From: Pacificitalea sp040119125
GTDB lineage: Bacteria; Pseudomonadota; Alphaproteobacteria; Rhodobacterales; Rhodobacteraceae
Length of the DNA stretch: 64,000 nt
Direction of reading: 5' to 3'
Assembly: GCA_040119125.1 (NCBI GenBank)
Contig: JBEDTR010000016.1
Coordinates: 186,001-250,000 of the forward strand
The position numbers and the translations under genes are program-made. Shown one piece after another: positions 44,233 through 52,544 of this stretch (the first letter of the stretch is position 1; each line of letters starts with the position of its first letter). The notes beneath the pieces are model-generated. The model was not told where the DNA came from, ran no database searches, and worked only from the letters and a program-made list of their open reading frames with translations.

Positions 44233-45957
44233 TCATGCAGGCCCGTCATCGCGCGGGGGGTGATCGGGGAAAGCAGGACGCGCTTCGGTCCCGATTTCAT
44301 AGGCATGGGCCAGCAGACGTTCGCGATAGACGCATTCGAAATCCCATCCGGTGGATGGGTTCAGGCTTGGCAGTTCAAACCGCACGACACTGCCGAAGGC
44401 ATCTTGGGACACAACCCGCACGGCGGCGGCCTCCTTCGGGCCGATATGGTCATCATCGTCGTCTTGCACCGCAGAGATGAAGAAATCGCGCATGGCCGGC
44501 ACATCGGCCTCGTGATGGAGCACAAGGTCAATGACACGGATCATGTCGCGCTCTTCAATAGACCAATTTTCAAAGGGCTCTGACACGAAATCGGCGACAG
44601 GCACGACCATCCGATTGCCGGTCCAGATCCGCAGCTGAACGAAGGTGAAGTGAATATATTCGACGGTCACGAACTCGCCCCGGAAAATCAACTGATCGCC
44701 AATGCGGGCAGACCGGTTCATCGCGATTTGCAGCGAGGCCATGATATTGCCCAGCACCTGGCGCGCGGCAAAGCCCAATACCAGCGTCAGCGCCCCGGCA
44801 GAGGCCAGCAGCGACAGGCCCAGCGTGCGGAACAGATTGGCCTGTGCCAACACCAGACCCGTCGCCAGCAGCACCGCCACCACCAAGAATATCCGCCGCA
44901 CCGCCGTGACCGTGGTGGCCATGTTGCGGGTCGCGGCATTGGCGGGATCGGACAGGGCTTCGGGGCCGGACGGCACCAACCGGTCGAGGGTGCGGTCCAA
45001 AACCGACACCACGAACATCACCAGCGCGACGGCATAGCCGATGAAAATCCCCGGCTCCAGCAAAGCGTCGACCGAGCCTGAGACCACCAGCACATTGCGG
45101 GTGCCGAAGCCGACAATCGTCACCCCGACGACAAGCGATGCGGGCCAGCACAGCGCGTTAAGCGCAAGCCGCCGCCACCGCCGGTTTGCAATCCGGGCCC
45201 ACCAGCGCACCAGATCATGCGTCCATTTCGTCGCGAAAAACCCAAAAATCAGCAGGATCGGCAGAAAGACCACTTCCCAGACATGCAGGCCCCAGAACGC
45301 CTCGGCCAGCAGCGGATCGGGCAACCAGCGCTCGAACCGGGTCGGGCCATACATGGTGTAAAGCAAGCCGACGTTCTGCACCGTTTGCTGCGAGAACAAC
45401 CAAACCGGATCGCCGTCCGACGCCTTCAGCCGGTTCAGCCGGAGCGGCGCATCAATGCCATTCATATCAAGCAGATCGAGCAGGATCGACCGGCGCGACA
45501 TCCCCGCAACTGCGGAATTGGTCGAGGCCATCTCGTCCATTCCATCCGGGCGGTCGATCAGGTCGTTCCACGGGATCACCACTTTGCGATCCAGAACCGT
45601 ATAAAGCTGTTCGGCAATTTCGGGTCCGCGCTCGGCCTGCGCGTCGTCGGGCAGGCCCGACAGATCCAGCATTTGCGCCGCGACCGCCCATTCCCCACGT
45701 CGTCCGTGATGCTGAAACGCTTCCATCGAGGAGCGGGGCGTGGCGCGATCAAGCCAAGGTGAGGGCGCGGGCAGACCGGCATTGAGCGAGGGCACCTCAA
45801 AAAAGGCATCCTGCGCCAGCGTGGCGGTCGGACCTGCGATGGCCACCAATGTCAAAGCTAGAGCTGCAAGCAGGCCGCGCAGGGCCATGCAAATCGCAGT
45901 CACGCGCTGCGGCAGCACCGCCGCTGCGGCAGGTCGGGAGGAGGAAGGGCGCGACAT
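44233..45957 (-). CDS. MscS-family mechanosensitive ion channel with large periplasmic domain
   Basis: A channel that opens on hypo-osmotic shock. From ATG 45957 it is 574 residues; ATG 45888 (551 residues) also gives a good signal peptide, and neither has a strong ribosome site. A signal peptide ends near ATLAQD. A periplasmic domain of about 200 residues follows, then four or five membrane segments. The pore helix and beta domain are at LGFAARQVLGNIMASLQIA and ARIGDQLIFRGEFVTVEYI. It is divergent from tgt. The 234 bases to rimK hold nothing evident. Confidence 0.9.
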   Translation of the reverse strand: MSRPSSSRPAAAAVLPQRVTAICMALRGLLAALALTLVAIAGPTATLAQDAFFEVPSLNAGLPAPSPWLDRATPRSSMEAFQHHGRRGEWAVAAQMLDLSGLPDDAQAERGPEIAEQLYTVLDRKVVIPWNDLIDRPDGMDEMASTNSAVAGMSRRSILLDLLDMNGIDAPLRLNRLKASDGDPVWLFSQQTVQNVGLLYTMYGPTRFERWLPDPLLAEAFWGLHVWEVVFLPILLIFGFFATKWTHDLVRWWARIANRRWRRLALNALCWPASLVVGVTIVGFGTRNVLVVSGSVDALLEPGIFIGYAVALVMFVVSVLDRTLDRLVPSGPEALSDPANAATRNMATTVTAVRRIFLVVAVLLATGLVLAQANLFRTLGLSLLASAGALTLVLGFAARQVLGNIMASLQIAMNRSARIGDQLIFRGEFVTVEYIHFTFVQLRIWTGNRMVVPVADFVSEPFENWSIEERDMIRVIDLVLHHEADVPAMRDFFISAVQDDDDDHIGPKEAAAVRVVSQDAFGSVVRFELPSLNPSTGWDFECVYRERLLAHAYEIGTEARPAFPDHPPRDDGPA

Positions 45958-46090
45958 GTCACGCAACAAACCCCCTTCGGCACCGAGCGGTTCCGAAGCT
46001 TCGCGCATTAAGAGGCCGCAGCAGGGCGCGCACTCCCCCGCAACCCTGCCCATTGCGCGAGGCCCGCTTGCTGCGCTATCTGCCCGCCCC

Positions 46091-47221
46091 ATGAGCCAGA
46101 AATTTTCATATGCGGTGCATGCCACCGATGGTGCCGCCCGCTTGGGCACGATTTCCACCCCGCGCGGCGAAATCCGCACCCCGGCATTCATGCCGGTGGG
46201 CACGGCGGCCACGGTGAAGGCGATGCGCCCCGAAAGCGTCCGCGAAACCGGTGCGGATATTTTGTTGGGCAACACCTATCACCTGATGCTGCGCCCGACC
46301 GCCGAGCGCATCGACCGGCTGGGCGGGCTGCACCGGTTTATGAACTGGGATCGCCCGATCCTGACCGACTCGGGCGGGTTTCAGGTGATGAGCCTCGCCG
46401 ATCTGCGCAAGTTGACTGAGGAGGGCGTGACCTTCCGCAGCCATGTCGACGGCTCCCGCCATCACCTGACGCCCGAACGCTCGATGGAGATCCAGAAGCT
46501 GCTGGGCTCCGATATCGTGATGTGCTTCGACGAATGTCCCGCACTTCCTGCCGATGATGCCCGCGTGGCGGAAAGCATGCGGCTGTCGATGCGGTGGGCC
46601 CAGCGGTCGCGCGATGCGTTTGGCGATCGTCCGGGACACGCGCTGTTCGGCATCCAGCAAGGCGGCGTCACCCAGCATCTGCGCGCCGAAAGCGCCGAAA
46701 AGCTGCGCGAGATCGGCTTTGACGGCTACGCGGTCGGTGGTCTTGCCGTGGGCGAGGGGCAGGAGGCGATGTTCGGCGTGCTCGACTATGCCTGCGACAT
46801 GCTGCCCGAGGATCGCCCGCGCTACCTGATGGGGGTGGGCAAACCGGATGACATCGTGGGCGCGGTCAAGCGTGGCATCGACATGATGGATTGCGTGCTG
46901 CCGTCACGGTCTGGCCGGACGGGTCAGGCCTTTACCCGCCGGGGCGTCGTCAACATTAAGAACGCGCGCCACCAAGATGACCCGCGCCCGCTGGATGAAC
47001 ATTGCGAATGCCCGGCCTGCCGTAGCTATTCCCGCGCCTATCTGCACCATGTATTTCGCTCGCAGGAAATCATCTCCTCCATGCTGCTGACATGGCACAA
47101 CCTGCACTACTATCAGGAGCTGATGGGCGACATGCGCGCGGCCATCGGGCAGGGACGCTTTGCGGAATTCGAGACGCGTTTCCATGCGGATCGCGCCGAA
47201 GGCGATATCGAGCGTCTCTGA
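46091..47221 (+). CDS. tgt: tRNA-guanine transglycosylase (queuine/preQ1)
   Basis: Exchanges G34 for preQ1 in Tyr, His, Asn and Asp tRNAs. From ATG 46091 it is 376 residues. The general-acid Asp is in LTDSGGFQVMSL (Asp93). The substrate site is in VMCFDECPA, and the second Asp is in GIDMMDCVLPSRSGR. Zinc ligands are CECPACRSYSRAYLHH. The frame is open back to 45740, but that part is antisense to the channel gene and not conserved. Confidence 0.95.
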   Translation: MSQKFSYAVHATDGAARLGTISTPRGEIRTPAFMPVGTAATVKAMRPESVRETGADILLGNTYHLMLRPTAERIDRLGGLHRFMNWDRPILTDSGGFQVMSLADLRKLTEEGVTFRSHVDGSRHHLTPERSMEIQKLLGSDIVMCFDECPALPADDARVAESMRLSMRWAQRSRDAFGDRPGHALFGIQQGGVTQHLRAESAEKLREIGFDGYAVGGLAVGEGQEAMFGVLDYACDMLPEDRPRYLMGVGKPDDIVGAVKRGIDMMDCVLPSRSGRTGQAFTRRGVVNIKNARHQDDPRPLDEHCECPACRSYSRAYLHHVFRSQEIISSMLLTWHNLHYYQELMGDMRAAIGQGRFAEFETRFHADRAEGDIERL

Positions 47222-47275
47222 CCGGCGGTTTCGAACTGACGTCAGTCCGATTGGAAGCGGTCTCCGATGGACGCT

Positions 47276-47914
47276 CTAACAGCGCAGCGCGGTGTCCAGC
47301 GCTTCGGCCACCGGGCGCAGCTCGCCCGCGCGCCCTGTCAGCAGGGTCACGCGGTCTCCGCCAAGGTCGATCCAAAGCCGCGCCATCGCCGGGCGGTGGG
47401 GGCAGGGACCAATCCCCATCCGGCCGATCTGCTCGATGCCGATGCGGGCCATGACCGGGCCGGGGCGTGCCCGACCCAGGCCTGTCGTGGCGCGGCTGAC
47501 GATGATCTGACGGGTTGGCCGGTCGAATTTCAGCATCCGCCGGGGCTCGCCGCTGAGATAGACCAGCCACAGCGCCAGCAGCGCGGCGATCAAGGCGATA
47601 GCACTTCCCGGCAGGGCAAGTCCGGGCGATGAAATCCGCATCGCCAGCGCACCGGTAACCACCATGCCCAGCACACAGGCCCGCCTCAGGGCCTGAGGTT
47701 CCGGGTCGCGGCGGGCCGGGGCCGTGTCGATGACATCGACCCCGTGCGATGCGGCGGTGATGCGAAACCGGCACAAGGGAGGCGCGGCCATGGGTGCCAC
47801 AGCCACATTGCGGGGACGCGCAGGCAGGTTGATCGCCCGCGCCGTTTGCACGGGGTTTTCGGTTTGGCGCTCTCGGGTCCGGGGCACAGTGATGATGGAT
47901 AGGGCACGGCTCAT
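47276..47914 (-). CDS. conserved hypothetical membrane protein
   Basis: About 212 residues from ATG 47914; ATGs at 47935 and 47965 are also possible and none has a clear ribosome site. A basic N-terminal part is followed by two hydrophobic segments (around ACVLGMVVTGALAMRI and ALIAALLALWLVYLSGEP), then a soluble C-terminal part with RRMLKFDRPTRQIIVSR, which looks like a small beta domain. It is convergent with tgt, with 54 bases between stops. I recognise no family. Confidence 0.7.
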   Translation of the reverse strand: MSRALSIITVPRTRERQTENPVQTARAINLPARPRNVAVAPMAAPPLCRFRITAASHGVDVIDTAPARRDPEPQALRRACVLGMVVTGALAMRISSPGLALPGSAIALIAALLALWLVYLSGEPRRMLKFDRPTRQIIVSRATTGLGRARPGPVMARIGIEQIGRMGIGPCPHRPAMARLWIDLGGDRVTLLTGRAGELRPVAEALDTALRC

Positions 47915-48079
47915 GACCCGGTTTTGATTTACCATTTGGGCGAATTGCGGGCGTGGCAATGGCATCTTCGGGCCAGCTTGGGGGCGTATCTGAGTTAAGC
48001 GGCGTGTCTATATTGGAGCGCGGAGGGGGTTCCCAGCCTTGCGCCTGCGCGGCTGGGACCGGCCCGCCGGGCCGCAGGG

Positions 48080-48107
48080 TTGCATTCGGCCCCCGCCCCT
48101 GTATAAG
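48080..48107 (+). promoter_or_regulatory. sigma70-type promoter of the rpsF operon
   Basis: TTGCAT (48080-48085), 16 bases, TATAAG (48102-48107). The expected transcript start, about 48113-48115, falls exactly at the left arm of the leader hairpin. The window's strongly expressed ribosomal operon fits a promoter this close to consensus. Confidence 0.65.
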
Positions 48108-48110
48108 GCC

Positions 48111-48170
48111 GCATCTCTCCGCATGAGGTATGACCAGCGGCGCCCCTCGTGGACGGGACGCGGAGAGTGC
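48111..48170 (+). promoter_or_regulatory. structured 5' leader of rpsF, candidate S6:S18 autoregulatory site
   Basis: GCATCTCTCCGC (48111-48122) pairs with GCGGAGAGTGC (48160-48170), 11 pairs with one bulged T, enclosing 37 bases that hold further G/C-rich pairing. rpsF leaders that bind the S6:S18 complex are known in many bacteria. The position and long closing helix fit that idea, but I cannot confirm the conserved internal motif. Confidence 0.5.
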
Positions 48171-48211
48171 AGACCCGTTCTTTGAAGCCCGCTTTGACAA
48201 AGGAATAGCAC

Positions 48212-48562
48212 ATGCCGCTCTACGAGCATGTCTTTATCGCGCGTCAGGATCTGTCCAACTCGCAGGCCGAAAGCCTTGTCGAGCATTTTGGCACCGTCCT
48301 GGCCGACAATGGTGGCTCTCTCGTCGACAGTGAATACTGGGGCGTTAAGACCATGGCCTACAAGATCAACAAGAACCGCAAAGGGCATTACGCGTTCCTG
48401 CGCACCGATGCCCCGGCGACGGCGATCCAGGAAATGGAACGTCTGATGCGCCTGCATGACGATGTCATGCGCGTTCTGACCATCAAGGTTGACGAGCATA
48501 AAGAAGGCCCGTCGGTCCAGATGCAGAAACGTGACGAGCGCGAACCTCGTCGTCGCAACTGA
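48212..48562 (+). CDS. rpsF: 30S ribosomal protein S6
   Basis: 116 residues, first gene of the S6-S18-L9 operon. It opens with MPLYEHVFIARQDLS and has the typical YWGVKTMAYKINKNRKGHY. The C-terminus is basic (RDEREPRRRN) rather than ending in the Glu-Glu that E. coli RimK extends. The ATG at 48212 has AAAGGAAT about 8 bases upstream. The RimB-RimK gene at 42604-43998 encodes its likely modifier. Confidence 0.97.
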   Translation: MPLYEHVFIARQDLSNSQAESLVEHFGTVLADNGGSLVDSEYWGVKTMAYKINKNRKGHYAFLRTDAPATAIQEMERLMRLHDDVMRVLTIKVDEHKEGPSVQMQKRDEREPRRRN

Positions 48563-48582
48563 TCTTGAAAGGACTGTAAACC

Positions 48583-48810
48583 ATGGCCGCAAAACCGTTT
48601 TTCCGTCGTCGCAAGGTTTGCCCCTTCTCGGGCGACAACGCACCTGCGATCGACTACAAGGACACGCGTCTCCTGCAGCGCTACATTTCCGAGCGTGGCA
48701 AGATCGTGCCCTCCCGCATCACCGCCGTTTCTTCCAAAAAGCAGCGTGAGCTGGCCCGTGCGATCAAACGCGCCCGCTTCCTCGCCCTGCTGCCCTATGC
48801 CGTGAAGTAA
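48583..48810 (+). CDS. rpsR: 30S ribosomal protein S18
   Basis: 75 residues with the S18 signature FRRRKVCPFSGDNAPAIDYKD and AVSSKKQRELARAIKRARFLALLPY. It binds S6 on the small-subunit platform. It lies 20 bases after rpsF and 12 before rplI, with AAAGGA upstream. Confidence 0.97.
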   Translation: MAAKPFFRRRKVCPFSGDNAPAIDYKDTRLLQRYISERGKIVPSRITAVSSKKQRELARAIKRARFLALLPYAVK

Positions 48811-48822
48811 GGAGACCGACCA

Positions 48823-49446
48823 ATGGACGTCATCCTGCTCGAACGCGTGGCCAAGCTGGGCCAGATGGGCGAAGTCGTTTCCGTGAAGGAAGGCTACGCC
48901 CGGAATTTCCTGCTGCCGCAAGGCAAGGCACTCCGCGCGAACGCAAGCAACATCGCCCGTTTCGAGACTGAGAAAGCTCAGCTGGAAACGCGCAACCTCG
49001 AAACCAAGAAAGAGGCCGACGGCCTCGGCGAGAAGCTGGCAGGCCAGCAGTTCGTCGTGATCCGCTCCGCCTCCGACTCGGGCGCGCTTTACGGCTCCGT
49101 CACCACCCGTGACGTTGCCGATGCCGCGACCGAAGAAGGCTTCTCGGTGGATCGCAAGCAGATCGTGCTTTACGCACCGATCAAAGAATTGGGTGTCCAC
49201 CCGGTTCAGGTCAAGCTGCACCCCGAAGTTGAGGTCGAGATCGAAATCAACGTCGCCCGTTCCGCCGAAGAGGCAGAACTGCAAGCGTCCGGTAAATCGA
49301 TCCAGGAACTGGCTGCCGAAGAAGAGGCACAGGCCGAGTTCGAGATCTCCGAGCTGTTCGACGATATCGGCGCTGCCGGTGCCGACGATTACGGCGACGA
49401 CGATCAGCCGCGTGCGGCTGCATCCGAGGACGACGATCAGAACTGA
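48823..49446 (+). CDS. rplI: 50S ribosomal protein L9
   Basis: 207 residues. The N-terminal L9 domain (MDVILLERVAKLGQMGEVV and KEGYARNFLLPQGKA), a long connecting helix, and the C-terminal domain with GALYGSVTTRDVADA are all present. A strongly acidic tail of about 50 residues (GADDYGDDDQPRAAASEDDD) extends it beyond the 149-residue E. coli form, as is usual in alphaproteobacteria. Last gene of the operon. Confidence 0.97.
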   Translation: MDVILLERVAKLGQMGEVVSVKEGYARNFLLPQGKALRANASNIARFETEKAQLETRNLETKKEADGLGEKLAGQQFVVIRSASDSGALYGSVTTRDVADAATEEGFSVDRKQIVLYAPIKELGVHPVQVKLHPEVEVEIEINVARSAEEAELQASGKSIQELAAEEEAQAEFEISELFDDIGAAGADDYGDDDQPRAAASEDDDQN

Positions 49447-49480
49447 TCGCGCCCGCGCGTCACACTTGATACCGAATGAC

Positions 49481-49511
49481 AAAAGGCCGCTCCGGAATGG
49501 GGCGGCCTTTT
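49481..49511. terminator. terminator between the rpsF operon and the RES toxin gene
   Basis: AAAAGGCCGC (49481-49490) pairs with GCGGCCTTTT (49502-49511). The T-run works on the plus strand and the A-run on the minus strand, so it can end both the ribosomal operon and the convergent RES gene, which stops at 49527. Confidence 0.9.
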
Positions 49512-49526
49512 GCGTATCTGCCGATT

Positions 49527-50240
49527 TTAAAGGCCGAGGATCATGTCGGTGCTGCGATTATGAACGCGGTCCACCTGCGTGCCATCCCAATGGAAATCAT
49601 AGTGATCGCCCTGCACCGGCACTGGAATCGCATCCGGCCAGAAGATCCCCACGCAATATTCACCCGGCGCGCGCACAGAGCGGTACAGCACCCCATCCGC
49701 ACCTTCCGCCCGCAGCGCGCGTCCCAATGCCTGCGATGCGCTATAATCATCTGGCGCATGCACTGGATCAATGCCGGTCAGGTCATGCAAATCGCGCGCG
49801 ACATGGCCGATCAGCATGCGAAATTGCGTGGTCCAGCCGGGCTCTTGCGCCGTGGCCCGCATGAACCGCGCATGATGATGCGCCACCTCGCGCAGCGCGG
49901 TTTCGGCGGCGTTGCCAGCGCTATAGACCCCGTAACTTCCATCGGTGAAGCGTCCGGGCCGGTCCGGCGACACATGCACGAAAGGCGCCATCAGCCAACT
50001 CGCCCCCGGTCCGCCGACACGCCGCGCGGGCGGGATCAGGTCCAGACGACCGAGGCTGTCACGCAAGCGAGGGTTGGTTTTCGATTCCGCCGAAGCCAGC
50101 GCCTCCCAATCTTCAGGATCGGCAATGTCTTCGAAGAGGTCGATAGGGGGATGGATGGAACGAATGATGCGGTAGCTGCGGGGCCAGTCGACGGTGGTGA
50201 TCGGGACATCCGCCGGGCGGGGCAGGGCGGCGGCGCTCAC
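49527..50240 (-). CDS. RES-domain toxin
   Basis: 237 residues with the RES fold at about 20-215: an early Arg in SYRIIRS, the Glu-rich helix AETALREVAHHHARFM, and the later part with GADGVLYRSVRAPGEYCVG. RES toxins of the MbcT/RES-Xre type destroy NAD+ and stop growth unless bound by their antitoxin. The start overlaps the antitoxin stop by ATGA, the usual antitoxin-first arrangement. Toxicity is inferred from the family and has not been shown. Confidence 0.87.
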   Translation of the reverse strand: MSAAALPRPADVPITTVDWPRSYRIIRSIHPPIDLFEDIADPEDWEALASAESKTNPRLRDSLGRLDLIPPARRVGGPGASWLMAPFVHVSPDRPGRFTDGSYGVYSAGNAAETALREVAHHHARFMRATAQEPGWTTQFRMLIGHVARDLHDLTGIDPVHAPDDYSASQALGRALRAEGADGVLYRSVRAPGEYCVGIFWPDAIPVPVQGDHYDFHWDGTQVDRVHNRSTDMILGL

Positions 50241-50647
50241 CAGCCGCCACGCTCCGCGTCAAGATAACCGCGCACGCGGGCCAGATGGAAAACCGTTCCA
50301 TTTCGCATCACCGCTAATGCCGATTGCCCGGCAAAGGCCGCATTTGGCTGTCGGATCCACGCATATCCGCGCTCAGCATCCGTAAACATGTAGCGCAGCG
50401 CTTTGTGGATCCCCATCAACAAGGACATCCGCGTGCCAAGATCTCGAGCGATCCGCCCAATATCCCCAGCCTTCCAACGCGCCCAGGTCCGGGCCGTCAA
50501 TCCCCCGAGCAGATCGCGCGCCTCCGCATCCGACAGCCGCCAGCGTTCAAACAGCCGCAACGTCGCCCGAGCCAAGGCGGCGGCCTCCGCATCGGTCAGC
50601 AGATCAACATCAGGCGTGGCGGGTGTGCGATGGAGTTGGGTCAGCAT
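50237..50647 (-). CDS. Xre/MbcA/ParS-type antitoxin (DUF2384)
   Basis: 136 residues. The N-terminal part (about 15-75) is a helix-turn-helix region with LSDAEARDLLGGLTARTWARW. The DUF2384 part follows, with RMSLLMGIHKALRYMF, AYAWIRQPNAAF-like sequence (GYAWIRQPNAAFAGQSALAV) and a C-terminal toxin-blocking segment ending VRGYLDAERGGW. It lies first in the two-gene operon and should both neutralise the toxin and repress its own promoter. Confidence 0.87.
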   Translation of the reverse strand: MLTQLHRTPATPDVDLLTDAEAAALARATLRLFERWRLSDAEARDLLGGLTARTWARWKAGDIGRIARDLGTRMSLLMGIHKALRYMFTDAERGYAWIRQPNAAFAGQSALAVMRNGTVFHLARVRGYLDAERGGW

Positions 50648-50670
50648 GGTGAAGGTCCCATATCAGGCAA

Positions 50671-50706
50671 TTGGCTTAAATATACTCATTCTACGCCAAA
50701 TGGCAA
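50671..50706 (-). promoter_or_regulatory. toxin-antitoxin promoter with operator half-sites around the -10
   Basis: On the minus strand TTGCCA (50701-50706) and TATATT (50679-50684) with a 16-base spacer form a good sigma70 promoter. An inverted repeat TTGGC/GCCAA (50671-50675 and 50695-50699) brackets the -10, so a bound antitoxin dimer would block polymerase. Confidence 0.65.
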
Positions 50707-50768
50707 GTTCCGGCTCTGAAGTGAGTGCCACAGGGCCGGCCCAAGTGTCCGAGAACCAATGCTCTTGC

Positions 50769-52544
50769 TCACCAGAATTGATCCGGCTCCGGCTTTACAG
50801 GGGCGTTGCGCCGCATCGCGCCGATGACAATGCGTGAGGCTTTGAATGCCAGCCAGATCACCACACCGATGGCCAGCACGCTGAACAGATCGCGAAGAAT
50901 TTCACCTACGCTCCCGATCAACAAAAGCCCCGGAAAATACACGATAAGGAACGGCATCGAGAACAGGACCCAGCCGAACCGAAGCGCGGCGAAGGCGGTG
51001 CGGTAAAAGCCGGCGCCTGTCAGCCCGCTTGCGGCGAGCACGGCAAATGCGACGGGCGGCGTGATCATTGAGATCACGCTGAAATAGAAGACGAACATAT
51101 GCGCAGCCAAAACCGGGATGCCAAGCTTGACGAGGCCCGGCGCCAACATGATGGCGACGACGATGTAGACGCCGCTTGTCGCCATGCCGGTGCCAAGGAT
51201 GATCGCGGCAAGGCCCGACAGCAGCAGGGACAGAAACAGGCTCGTCTCACCCAGATGCCCAATTTTCATCGACAGCAGCACATCGAACCCGGTGATCGAC
51301 AGCACCGCCATGATGCAGCCAAGCGCGGAGGCCGTGACGACAAGGTTGCCGATCGCGCGTCCGGCGCGGGAGGGCAGGGCGCGAAATTGTTGGACCGTCT
51401 CGGTCAGGCCGTTGCGCAGAACGCCCGCCACCAGCCCCATTGCCATGCCGGACACGCCAGCAAGTGCGACATTATCGGAGCGCATGACCAAGGTGACAAA
51501 GACACCTAGGATGGGGAGGAGGAAAAACAGATCCTTCCGCTCCAGCTTGGGCGCGTCCGCGACAGGCGGCCCGGCGTTGAGGTCGACGCTCGCGGCCATG
51601 CGGCCCGCGCAGAAAAACAGGACCATGACGCAAAGCAGGGCAGGCAGCATCGCCGCACCGGCGATCGTTAGGTAGGGCAGGCCGGTGAAATCTGCCATGA
51701 GAAAGGCCGCAGCCCCCATGATCGGCGGAATGACCTGACCCAATGTGGAGGCCACCGCTTCCACCCCGCCGGCCTGCGCGCCAGTCAGACCCAGCTTGCG
51801 CATGCTGGCGATGGAAAATGTGCCGGAGGTCATCACGTTGGAGGTGGCGCTGCCGCTGATCGTGCCGAACAATGCAGAGGACAGGACCGCGACCTTGATC
51901 GCGGCCCCGCGGCTGCGGCGTGTTGCCAAAATCGCGATGGTCTCGATCACGCGGGTTGCGCCGATGAGGTTCACGACCACGCCGAACCCGATGTAGACGA
52001 CGACTACGTCTGAGATCACCCGCAGGGCGTTGCCAAGGAACCCTTCTCCGCCAAAGGTCAGGTAAAGCGCATAGCGCTCAAGCGAGATCGGTGGCGACGC
52101 GATCGTGCCGCCGGCGAATTGCATGCCATAGCCCAGCAAGAGGAACCCGCCGACGAGGATGCCGAAATGGGCCCCGCTTGCGGCCCAGCAGGCGGTGAGG
52201 GTCAGTCCGGCAAGAGCCAGCGCCAAGGCGATATTGCGCGGGGTCGGGAGAATGAAATGAGCCGTCGCGCTTCCGTAATGGCGCACCATCATGAAGCCGA
52301 CGACCGCCGCGACAATCGCGGCAAGCAGCAGCGTCAGGGTGCGCATGTGGCGAGTGTCCGCGCGAAGCCGCGACAGAAAGACATATACCAGCGCCAATGT
52401 CAGCTCAGTGGTGGCGAATTGCTCCATATTCGCCGAGGAGGACAGCACCCGCCAAGGATCGAGGTGCCACAACACCGGCACCAGTAACAAAAGAACTCCG
52501 GTCGCCCCTGCAACGGCGCGACCGGCATGCGCGAGCGGCGTCAC
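50769..52544 (-). CDS. TRAP transporter fused permease (TAXI type)
   Basis: 591-residue membrane protein in which the small 4-helix and large 12-helix TRAP subunits are joined, the form that works with TAXI binding proteins. DctM-like signatures are VLSSALFGTISGSATSNVM and GQVIPPIMGAAAFLMADF, and later TGMATSGVYIVVAIMLAPGL. It uses an ion gradient to take up a carboxylate or similar solute. The start overlaps the binding-protein stop (ATGA). Confidence 0.92.
   Translation of the reverse strand: MTPLAHAGRAVAGATGVLLLLVPVLWHLDPWRVLSSSANMEQFATTELTLALVYVFLSRLRADTRHMRTLTLLLAAIVAAVVGFMMVRHYGSATAHFILPTPRNIALALALAGLTLTACWAASGAHFGILVGGFLLLGYGMQFAGGTIASPPISLERYALYLTFGGEGFLGNALRVISDVVVVYIGFGVVVNLIGATRVIETIAILATRRSRGAAIKVAVLSSALFGTISGSATSNVMTSGTFSIASMRKLGLTGAQAGGVEAVASTLGQVIPPIMGAAAFLMADFTGLPYLTIAGAAMLPALLCVMVLFFCAGRMAASVDLNAGPPVADAPKLERKDLFFLLPILGVFVTLVMRSDNVALAGVSGMAMGLVAGVLRNGLTETVQQFRALPSRAGRAIGNLVVTASALGCIMAVLSITGFDVLLSMKIGHLGETSLFLSLLLSGLAAIILGTGMATSGVYIVVAIMLAPGLVKLGIPVLAAHMFVFYFSVISMITPPVAFAVLAASGLTGAGFYRTAFAALRFGWVLFSMPFLIVYFPGLLLIGSVGEILRDLFSVLAIGVVIWLAFKASRIVIGAMRRNAPVKPEPDQFW

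Noticed and set aside
47070..48200. 376-codon minus-strand frame over the end of tgt, the hypothetical gene and the rpsF leader
   Set aside because: Pro/Arg/Ala-rich without any fold signal, and it runs through the rpsF promoter.
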